Assembly: GCA_025927435.1 (NCBI GenBank)
Contig: JAICLM010000065.1
Location: forward strand, 1 to 9,896
DNA from: Thermoleophilia bacterium
GTDB taxonomy: Bacteria; Actinomycetota; Thermoleophilia; Gaiellales; Gaiellaceae
Direction of reading: 5' to 3'
Length of the DNA stretch: 9,896 bases
Shown here: positions 1 to 5,133 of the stretch, piece by piece
Layout of the letters: each line of letters starts with the position of its first letter
Position numbering within the stretch: the first letter of the stretch is position 1
The notes under the pieces: model-generated
Told to the model about the DNA's origin: nothing
What the model saw: only the letters and a program-made list of their open reading frames with translations
Databases searched by the model: none
Translations under genes and position numbers: made by a program

Positions 1-1
1 C

Positions 2-781
2 GACTTCGCCGTCGGGCCGTCACGACCGCTCACGTATCTCGTGGGCAGGCTGACTCCGGTGCTCGAGGGGCTCCTCGTGATCCTCGTCGTGGCCGGCGTG
101 GAGATGGGCGCGCTCCTCAAGCCCTCCACGGCGATCGGCGGGAGGGTCAGCCCTGCGTCGCTCGGGATCGTCGTCATCTGGCTCGTCGGCCTCTTCCTCA
201 TCAACCGGGCCGCCAAGGATCCACGCTGGAGCATCACGATGCCGGGCAGCCGGCCGGGTCGGCATCGGGCGGAGAAGCGGCAGGAGCAGGCGCATCCGTA
301 TGCGGGCGCGTCGACCGCTCGGGTCGCGCTGATCTTCGGCGCGGCGTGCGCGGTCACCCTCGCCGCCGGCGTCGCGCTCGAGGAGAGCGGCAACGAGCTG
401 GCCAACCGGATGGGCATCAACGGCGTGATCTTCGGCGCGACGATCCTGGCCGGAGCGACGGCGTTGCCGGAGATCTCGTCCGGGATCGCGGCCGTACGGC
501 TCGGCGATCACGCGCTGGCGATGGGCGACGTGTTCGGCGGCAACGCCTTCCAGGTCTGCCTCTTCCTCGTCGCGGATCTCGTCGCGGGCGCCCCCGTGCT
601 CCCGTCGTCGGGAAACCTCAACGCGTGGCTCGCTGCCCTCGGCGTCGCACTGACCGCCGTCTACGGCTTCGGCGTGATCGCCCGACCCATGCACACGCGC
701 TTCCGCCTGGGCCCGGACTCCCTCCTGGCGCTCGCCCTGTTCGGCCTCGGCATAGCCGGCCTCTTCGCCGTCCCCCACTGA
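2..781 (+). CDS. Sodium/calcium exchanger family membrane protein, C-terminal part (5' end outside window)
   Basis: The reading frame is open from base 2, so the gene begins upstream. A GTG at 41 is only an internal candidate start. About 259 residues are visible. Counting from that GTG, hydrophobic segments lie near residues 7-26, 40-56, 92-112, 127-143, 168-184, 192-213 and 226-244, with a basic hydrophilic loop at about 68-90. Segments 127-180 look like the second alpha repeat of the cation/Ca2+ antiporter superfamily: GATILAGATALPEI corresponds to the family's G-T-S-LPE motif, followed by a small-residue stretch and GGNAFQ where most members have GSNxFN. The LPE acid, which lines the ion site in this family, is kept. 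The likely role is ion antiport across the cytoplasmic membrane; the ion cannot be told from sequence. It converges with the DUF2269 gene across a 145-bp gap. The family is fairly sure, the substrate is not. Confidence 0.8.
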   Translation, partial: DFAVGPSRPLTYLVGRLTPVLEGLLVILVVAGVEMGALLKPSTAIGGRVSPASLGIVVIWLVGLFLINRAAKDPRWSITMPGSRPGRHRAEKRQEQAHPYAGASTARVALIFGAACAVTLAAGVALEESGNELANRMGINGVIFGATILAGATALPEISSGIAAVRLGDHALAMGDVFGGNAFQVCLFLVADLVAGAPVLPSSGNLNAWLAALGVALTAVYGFGVIARPMHTRFRLGPDSLLALALFGLGIAGLFAVPH

Positions 782-795
782 ACGGCCAGGTCTTT

Positions 796-818
796 CCTAG
801 TAACAGACTGTTACTAGG
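796..818. promoter_or_regulatory. Palindrome copy 1, operator-like
   Basis: This is a perfect inverted repeat: arm CCTAGTAACAG (796-806), a single central A (807), and the complementary arm (808-818). Such dyads are typical of operators bound by dimeric repressors such as TetR-family proteins, but none is encoded here. As RNA it could fold into a 9-bp stem with a 5-nt loop, but no T-tract follows on either strand, so it is not a canonical intrinsic terminator. The dyad is read directly; its function is inferred. Confidence 0.6.
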
Positions 819-839
819 TGCCCCGCGAGCCCGCTCTCC

Positions 840-851
840 TCCGCCGGCGGA
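840..851. repeat. GC-rich 12-bp perfect palindrome
   Basis: TCCGCCGGCGGA reads the same on both strands. It sits almost midway between the two TAGTAACAG-type palindromes in the convergent gap. In GC-rich DNA such a palindrome is not very improbable, so a role is uncertain. It might contribute to a terminator-like fold between the convergent genes, but no T-run is present. Confidence 0.35.
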
Positions 852-875
852 TCGTCCTCCCGGGCCCATGTCCGA

Positions 876-898
876 CTTAGTAACAGACTGTTACTTGG
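876..898. promoter_or_regulatory. Palindrome copy 2, operator-like
   Basis: The core TAGTAACAGACTGTTACT (878-895) is identical to bases 798-815 of copy 1. The perfect dyad here is shorter, with 8-bp arms at 879-886 and 888-895 around A887. The flanks also partly match (C at the left edge, GG at the right edge). Two copies 80 bp apart suggest a pair of protein-binding sites. It lies 29 bp from the end of the DUF2269 gene and far from any gene start in the window, which is odd for an operator. Confidence 0.55.
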
Positions 899-926
899 GA
901 GCCGAGCCAGGGGTGGTGCTCGCGTC

Positions 927-1397
927 TCAGGTGGGCTGCCAGACCATGAGCGCGAGGATCGCAACGAGCATCAGCCCGCTCGCGTAGCTCGCCCCGAGGG
1001 GGAGACGCGCGCTGAGGAGCCCCCGCAGCTCCGGGCTCGGGGCGTCGCCCTCGGCCGCGAGCCGCGCCGCGAGATGACGTGCTTTCCGCGCCGTCCGGCC
1101 GCCGTACGCGCCGAACGCCATGCTCGCGACCCAGAGCCCCAGCGCGGCCTGGATCCACGCCGGCGAGAATCCGAATCCCGCATGCTGGGCGAGCGCGATC
1201 CCGAAGACCACGGTCAGCAGCGCTCCGAGCCCGACCAGCGCGGCGCCGACCGGAGCAAGGCGGAGCAGCGCATGGATCTCGCTCGGCCGCTCGCGGCGGA
1301 TCGCGGCGTGCTGGAGCGTTCCCACCACCGCGGCTCCCGCGAAGAAGCTCACGGCGCCGAGCAGGTGGAAGAAGAGCAGGACGTGGGTCAGGGCCAC
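927..1397 (-). CDS. DUF2269-type integral membrane protein
   Basis: The product is 156 residues, from a GTG at 1397-1395 (GTG GCC CTG ACC) to the stop at 927. Four hydrophobic helices are visible near residues 5-27, 47-70, 80-99 and 133-153. A basic, Arg/Glu-rich loop lies between the first two, and a charged stretch (about 100-130) between the last two. His11 in the first helix and the overall layout fit DUF2269, a family of small predicted membrane proteins of unknown function; some related four-helix proteins carry heme, but no heme role can be claimed here. The start is 20 bp from the divergent kinase gene, and a -10-like element on this strand (1412-1407) predicts a transcript start about 3 nt before the GTG. 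It is a single gene with no same-strand partner in the window. Confidence 0.75.
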   Translation of the reverse strand: MALTHVLLFFHLLGAVSFFAGAAVVGTLQHAAIRRERPSEIHALLRLAPVGAALVGLGALLTVVFGIALAQHAGFGFSPAWIQAALGLWVASMAFGAYGGRTARKARHLAARLAAEGDAPSPELRGLLSARLPLGASYASGLMLVAILALMVWQPT

Positions 1398-1405
1398 GAC
1401 AAACC

Positions 1406-1412
1406 TACGATA
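1406..1412. promoter_or_regulatory. Overlapping divergent -10 elements between DUF2269 and kinase genes
   Basis: On the + strand TACGAT (1406-1411) is followed by six bases and then GTG at 1418, so transcription would begin at the start codon itself, giving a leaderless mRNA. On the - strand TATCGT (1412-1407) predicts a start at about 1400, three bases before the GTG at 1397. The two hexamers overlap by five bases because the sequence is nearly self-complementary. No convincing -35 box is seen on either side, which is common for leaderless actinobacterial promoters of the TANNNT type. Confidence 0.5.
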
Positions 1413-1417
1413 GGCGC

Positions 1418-2812
1418 GTGGAGACGACCGACCGGCACCTGCGGCTGCTGACCGAGACGATCGCCGCCGTCAACTCCACGCTCGACCTCGAAGAGGTGCT
1501 GCACCTCGTTGCCAACGAGGTGGCCGCGGCGCTCGAGGCCGACGCCTGCTTCGTATACCTCTACGACGACGCGGCGGGCGAGCTCGTCCTCCGCGCCACC
1601 CACGGCACGCCGCTCGACGAGATGACGCGCCGCCCTCGCCTACGTCCCGGCGAGGGGATCACCGGGACCGCGGCAGCCGAGCGCAAGCCGGTAGCGATCG
1701 CGGCGAACGCCGACCTCGACCCGCGCTGGAAGGAGTTCCCGAACCTGCCGGAGTCGGAGTACGAGTCCATCCTCGCCGTCCCGATCCTGGCGCGCGAGCA
1801 GCTGGCGGGCGCGCTCAACGTTCGCACCCGACAGCCGCGGGAGTTCCGCGCCGACGAGATCGGGCTGCTCCAGGCGATCGCGAGCCAGGTCGCGCAGTCG
1901 ATCGTCCACGCGCAGCTCTACGCCGAGGCGCAGCGGCGGGTCGCCGAGCTCGAGGCGCTCGCCCGCATCTCCGAGGCAGTCTCGGAGTCCCTCTACCTCG
2001 AGGAATCGCTCGAGGCGATCGTCGAGACGACGATGGACGCGGTGGGCGCGACGGGAGCGGCGCTCGTGCTCGAGGACGGGAGGATCGCATGGCCCGAAGG
2101 CCGTGCGGGCGCCTACGCCGTGCGCACGCCGCTGCGCTGGAAGCGGAGGGAGATCGGCCAGCTCGTGGCCGATCGCGACACGCCGTTCACCGACGAGGAA
2201 CGGGCACTGCTCGAGGCGATCGCCCACCATGCCGCCGTCGCGCTCGAGCACGGCCGCGCGGTAATGCGCGGCGTTCTCGCCCAGGAGATCCACCACCGCG
2301 TCAAGAACAACCTCCAGACCGTCGCCTCGCTCCTGCGACTGCAGGCGCGCGCCGAGGGCGTCGACCCGCGCGAGGCGCTCGAGCACTCCGTCAACCGGAT
2401 CCTCGCGATCGCCGCCGTCCACGAGTCGCTCACCGAGCAGCGGGAGGAGGACGTCGAGCTCGCGGAGCTGATCGACCGGCTGCGGGCGACGCTCGTGCAG
2501 GGGCTCGGCGCCGGGCGCGACGTGCAGGCGCAACTCGAGCCCATATCCCTGGCGGGGAGCCGCGCAACGGCGCTCGCGCTCGTCTTCTCGGAGCTGCTCC
2601 AGAACGCGCTCGAGCACGGCGCGGGGACGGTGCGGATCGAGCTCGCGCGGCGCAACGGCGACGTCGTGCTCGCGATCGCCGACGAGGGAGCCGGCGCCGA
2701 CGGCACGCCGAGCGGCACCGGCCTGTCGATCGTGCGCGCCTTGGTCGCCGACGAGTTGCAGGGCAGCTTCGCCTTCACGGGGGCGCGCGCCGAGGTGGTG
2801 TTCCCGGCATGA
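1418..2812 (+). CDS. pdtaS: PdtaS-like sensor histidine kinase (GAF-GAF-HisKA_2-HATPase)
   Basis: The product is 464 residues with the GTG at 1418. The open frame runs further upstream, but only as low-complexity Arg/Pro/Ala sequence antisense to the DUF2269 gene. Domains are a GAF domain (about 20-165), a shorter GAF-like domain (about 175-280), then a HisKA_2 phosphoacceptor helix with EIHHRVKNNLQ at 290-300 (phospho-His probably His293). The HATPase domain has the N box around FSELLQNALEHG (390-401), a D-x-G loop at Asp422-Gly424 and GTGLSIV at 433-439. No membrane segment is seen, so it should be cytosolic. The HHRVKNNLQTVASLLRLQAR stretch closely resembles mycobacterial PdtaS, which has GAF plus PAS sensors rather than two GAF-like domains. 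The likely partner is the ANTAR regulator three genes downstream. The ligand is unknown. The kinase call is firm; the symbol is by resemblance. Confidence 0.88.
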   Translation: METTDRHLRLLTETIAAVNSTLDLEEVLHLVANEVAAALEADACFVYLYDDAAGELVLRATHGTPLDEMTRRPRLRPGEGITGTAAAERKPVAIAANADLDPRWKEFPNLPESEYESILAVPILAREQLAGALNVRTRQPREFRADEIGLLQAIASQVAQSIVHAQLYAEAQRRVAELEALARISEAVSESLYLEESLEAIVETTMDAVGATGAALVLEDGRIAWPEGRAGAYAVRTPLRWKRREIGQLVADRDTPFTDEERALLEAIAHHAAVALEHGRAVMRGVLAQEIHHRVKNNLQTVASLLRLQARAEGVDPREALEHSVNRILAIAAVHESLTEQREEDVELAELIDRLRATLVQGLGAGRDVQAQLEPISLAGSRATALALVFSELLQNALEHGAGTVRIELARRNGDVVLAIADEGAGADGTPSGTGLSIVRALVADELQGSFAFTGARAEVVFPA

Positions 2813-3174
2813 GAACGCGAGAGGTGCTCGTCGTCGTGCGGCGCGGGAACGAGTTCCTCGTCGTCCACCGCTCGCCGGAGAACGAGGCCTACTGGCACCA
2901 GATCGCGGGCGGCGTCGAAGACGGCGAGACATTCTCCGAAGCAGCAGTGCGCGAGCTGCGCGAGGAGACCGGCCTCGACGCCCGCATCGAGCCGCTCGAC
3001 CGGCCGTTCCAGTACGAGAGCATTCGAGTCGAGACGTTCATCGTCGACGCGCCTCCGGATTGGGAGCCCACGCTCGACTGGGAGCACGACGAGTACCGCT
3101 GGCTGCCCCGCGAGCAAGCCGCCGAGCTCCTCTTCTGGCCCGAGCCCGCGGCCCTGTTGCGGAGCCTGCCGTGA
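2809..3174 (+). CDS. Nudix hydrolase, NudB-like
   Basis: The product is 121 residues. The ATG at 2809 overlaps the kinase stop (ATGA), with GAGG about 10 nt upstream. The full Nudix box GX5EX7REUXEEXGU runs from Gly34 to Leu56, with Glu40, Arg48-Glu49, Glu52-Glu53 and Gly55 all present, so a Mg-dependent nucleoside-diphosphate-X hydrolase should be active. The WHQIAGG lead-in (29-35) and the late EHDEYRWLPREQA segment (92-104) recall NudB, which removes pyrophosphate from dihydroneopterin triphosphate in folate synthesis and also acts on dATP. That assignment is tentative, since Nudix specificity is hard to predict. No folate genes are nearby; its place inside a two-component operon suggests either a housekeeping passenger or turnover of a signalling nucleotide. 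Confidence 0.88.
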   Translation: MRTREVLVVVRRGNEFLVVHRSPENEAYWHQIAGGVEDGETFSEAAVRELREETGLDARIEPLDRPFQYESIRVETFIVDAPPDWEPTLDWEHDEYRWLPREQAAELLFWPEPAALLRSLP

Positions 3175-3677
3175 GCGAGCTCTGGCACGTGAGCGAGGAC
3201 CCGGCGATCGAGGTCTTCCACCCGCATCGCGACGAGCTGCACGCGCTCGACGAGCCGCTCGTCTGGGCCGTCGACTCCGTGTACTGGTGGCTCTACTGGT
3301 TCCCGCGGGACTGCCCGCGTGCGTGCTTCAACGCGGACGAGCACACCACACCGGAGGACGTCGAGCACTGGCTCGACGGCGACCGAGAGCGCCGCGTCGC
3401 GGTGATCGAGACGGGCTGGTTGGACCGGTTCCGCTCTGCCCGCGTCTTTGCGTATCGCTTTCCGCCCGAGAGCTTCGAGCCCTGGGACAAGTTCTTCGTC
3501 TCGCGCGAGACCGTCATCCCGACCAAGGTCGTCGAGCTCGGCGACCTGCTAGCCAGGCATGCAGGAGCGGGCAACGAGCTGCGGATCTCCCCGACCCTCT
3601 ATCCCCTCTGGGACAGGGTGATCGAGTCGACGCTCGACTTCAGCGGCATCCGGCTGAGAAACGCGGTGCGGCGTTGA
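3171..3677 (+). CDS. DUF6886-like protein of unknown function
   Basis: The product is 168 residues. The GTG at 3171 overlaps the Nudix stop (GTGA), with GGAG at 3161-3164 as a ribosome-binding site. It is a soluble protein with no signal or membrane segment, rich in Trp, Asp and Arg. Conserved-looking blocks are LWHVSEDPAIEVF (4-16), VWAVDSVYWWLYWFPRDCPR (31-50), WLDRFR (83-88), GDLLARHAGAG (124-134), ELRI (136-139) and PLWDRVI followed by STLDFSGIRLRNA (145-165). I recognise these as the pattern of DUF6886 proteins, which have no assigned function. The acidic N-terminal HxSEDP and the Arg-rich PRDCPR block could form a binding pocket, but that is inference. It sits between the Nudix and ANTAR genes in one tightly coupled operon. 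Confidence 0.72.
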   Translation: MSELWHVSEDPAIEVFHPHRDELHALDEPLVWAVDSVYWWLYWFPRDCPRACFNADEHTTPEDVEHWLDGDRERRVAVIETGWLDRFRSARVFAYRFPPESFEPWDKFFVSRETVIPTKVVELGDLLARHAGAGNELRISPTLYPLWDRVIESTLDFSGIRLRNAVRR

Positions 3678-4246
3678 AGATCTTGATCGCCGAGGACGAG
3701 ACGATCATCCGGCTCGACCTGCGCGCGCTGCTCGAGCACGCCGGGTTCGAGGTGTGCGCCGAGGCGAAGGACGGCGAGGAGGCGATCGATCTCGCGCGGT
3801 CGGAGCAACCGGATCTCGCCGTGCTCGACGTGAAGATGCCGAAGCTCGACGGGATCGAGGCGGCGCGACGCATCCTCGAGGAGCGGCCGATCCCGATCGT
3901 GATGCTGACCGCGTACGGCCACGACGAGCTCGTCTCACGCGCGGTGGAGGCCGGCGTCTTCGGCTACCTCGTGAAGCCGTTCCGCGAGCAGGACCTCCTG
4001 CCGGCGATCGCCGCCGCGCGCGCCAGGCACGACGAGCTGCAGGAAGTGCGGGCGGAGGCGGAGTCGCTGTCGGACGCGCTGGCCGCGCGGAAGGTGATCG
4101 AGCGCGCGAAGGGTCTCCTGATGGAGAAGGAGCAGCTGAGCGAGCAGGATGCGTTCGCGCGGCTGCGCAAGGCGAGCCAGGCGTCGGGCCGCCCGCTCAG
4201 GGTGATCGCCGAGGCGGTCGTCGCGACGCTCGCCGCAGACGAGTGA
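3674..4246 (+). CDS. pdtaR: PdtaR-like ANTAR response regulator
   Basis: The product is 190 residues from a TTG start at 3674 that overlaps the previous stop (TTGA). No ATG or GTG is available close upstream in frame, and the protein must begin just before the KILIAEDE strand. The receiver domain (1-118) has the acidic pocket Glu7-Asp8, phospho-acceptor Asp52 in LAVLDVKMP, Thr79 and Lys101 (LVKPF). A short coiled linker (about 120-137) leads to an ANTAR domain (about 135-187), with the typical RKVIERAKGLLMEKEQLSEQ and the following DAFARLRKASQ. ANTAR proteins bind paired RNA hairpins and prevent transcription termination. The whole protein strongly resembles mycobacterial PdtaR, the partner of PdtaS, and here the kinase is in the same operon. 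I saw no ANTAR-type double hairpin in the window, so targets are probably elsewhere. Confidence 0.92.
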   Translation: MKILIAEDETIIRLDLRALLEHAGFEVCAEAKDGEEAIDLARSEQPDLAVLDVKMPKLDGIEAARRILEERPIPIVMLTAYGHDELVSRAVEAGVFGYLVKPFREQDLLPAIAAARARHDELQEVRAEAESLSDALAARKVIERAKGLLMEKEQLSEQDAFARLRKASQASGRPLRVIAEAVVATLAADE

Positions 4247-4632
4247 GCGAGAAGCACCAGAACGCTGCGCTCGTGCGGCGCGTTTTCTCCGCCTTCGGCA
4301 ATGACGCGATGGCCGTCTCCGCCGCGTTCGCCCGCGACATCGTCTGGCGGGTGCCCGGCCACACGGTGATGAGCGGCGAGTATCGCGGCCGGCGCGACGT
4401 CGTCGACTTCCTGCGGCGTACCGGCCTCGAAACCGGCGGCACCTACCGCAGCCGGCTCCACACCGTCTTCGCCGACGACGACTGGGCCGTCGCGATCTAC
4501 CGCGCGACCGGCAGCCGCAACGGGATCGACCTCGACGTCGACCAGGCGCTCGTGATCCGGATCGCCGGCGGCCTCTGGCAGGACGTCACGGCCGTCCCGC
4601 TCGACTCCGCCTTCGAGCGGTTCTGGGCCTAG
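4243..4632 (+). CDS. SnoaL-like / NTF2-fold protein
   Basis: The product is 129 residues. The GTG at 4243 overlaps the regulator stop (GTGA). The sequence follows the SnoaL-like pattern: an N-terminal helix with NAALVRRVFSAFGNDA (7-22), then FARDIVWRVPGH (29-40), SGEYRGRRDVVDFLRRT (44-60), a Gly-Thr-rich strand, DDDWAVAIYRATG (78-90), VIRIAGG (104-110) and a terminal DSAFERFW. The NTF2 cone fold is used by isomerases, cyclases and ligand-binding proteins, and many members are uncharacterised. Nothing here fixes a substrate. As the last gene of the kinase/regulator operon it may be a small-molecule-binding accessory. Its stop TAG overlaps the stop of convergent mscL within one CTAG. Confidence 0.8.
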   Translation: MSEKHQNAALVRRVFSAFGNDAMAVSAAFARDIVWRVPGHTVMSGEYRGRRDVVDFLRRTGLETGGTYRSRLHTVFADDDWAVAIYRATGSRNGIDLDVDQALVIRIAGGLWQDVTAVPLDSAFERFWA

Positions 4633-5087
4633 GCGCCACTCCCGAGCGCCGTTCCGCAGTAGCGGCACTTGGTCGCCGCGACGGGCAGACCCTCGGACAG
4701 GCAAGCCGGACAGGTCTGCGCCGGAGGCGGATCGCCGAAGACCGTGACGCCTCGCCGCTTCTGCGTCGCGCGGTACGGGACGATGATCACGTAGTAGATG
4801 ACGGCCATGAAGATCACGAAGTAGACGACCGCCGAGATGAACGCGCCGATGTTGACGAGCTGGCCGTTCACGTGGAAGCCGAGCCCGGTCGACCCTCCGC
4901 CGATGGCGTTCACGAGCGGCGTGATGATGTTGTCGGTGAACGCTCCGATCAGCGTGCTGAAGGCGAGCGCGATCACCAGCCCGACGGCGACGATCACGAT
5001 GTCGCCCTGCAGCAGGAAGTTCTTGAAGCCTTGCAGCCAACCCATCGACGGCCGCTCGGAGCGTGCCTCCTCGGTCGTGGCAACCAT
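4629..5087 (-). CDS. mscL: Large-conductance mechanosensitive channel MscL with C-terminal zinc ribbon
   Basis: The product is 152 residues, from an ATG at 5087-5085 preceded by a strong AGGAGG. After a short hydrophilic N-terminus comes the amphipathic helix GWLQGFKNFLLQGDI (16-30), then TM1 (about 28-50) with AVGLVIALAFSTLI. A periplasmic loop (about 52-80) and TM2 (about 82-103, ending VIIVPY) follow. This matches MscL, a homopentameric safety valve that opens under osmotic down-shock. The C-terminal tail has two CxxC pairs (Cys126/Cys129 and Cys141/Cys144), a zinc-ribbon knuckle on the cytoplasmic side in place of the usual charged helical bundle. It is the last gene of a - strand run, 46 bp after the hypothetical gene, and probably also has its own promoter given the AT-rich gap. 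Confidence 0.93.
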   Translation of the reverse strand: MVATTEEARSERPSMGWLQGFKNFLLQGDIVIVAVGLVIALAFSTLIGAFTDNIITPLVNAIGGGSTGLGFHVNGQLVNIGAFISAVVYFVIFMAVIYYVIIVPYRATQKRRGVTVFGDPPPAQTCPACLSEGLPVAATKCRYCGTALGSGA

Positions 5088-5093
5088 CAGTGC

Positions 5094-5099
5094 CCTCCT
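5094..5099 (-). promoter_or_regulatory. Strong Shine-Dalgarno site of mscL
   Basis: AGGAGG on the - strand, six bases before the mscL ATG at 5087, decides that start. It is the best ribosome-binding site in the window, in contrast to the leaderless-looking or overlap-coupled starts elsewhere. A weak -10-like TAGATT lies at 5127-5122 on the same strand, but no clear -35 box is seen. Confidence 0.75.
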
Positions 5100-5133
5100 C
5101 GCTCGGGGTTTCGACGCGAGAAATCTAGTAGGC

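Noticed and set aside
20..778. Long - strand open frame across the exchanger gene
   Set aside because: It is a charged low-complexity shadow frame typical of GC-rich DNA; the + strand frame has clear transmembrane segments and family motifs.
796..818. Palindrome copy 1 as an intrinsic terminator
   Set aside because: The stem is possible but no T-tract follows on either strand (GTGCCCC on +, AAAGACC on -).
796..898. Palindromes as an ANTAR double-hairpin RNA target
   Set aside because: Predicted loops are five bases, not the hexaloops with A1 and G4 that ANTAR domains bind, and the site is not in a leader.
868..987. Small + strand open frame beginning at the ATG at 868 across palindrome copy 2
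   Set aside because: It has no ribosome-binding site, no recognisable motif, and most of it is antisense to the DUF2269 gene.
1079..1417. Long N-terminal extension of the kinase (113 extra residues)
   Set aside because: It is Arg/Pro/Ala-rich low-complexity sequence lying antisense to the DUF2269 gene, and the conserved kinase sequence begins just after the GTG at 1418.
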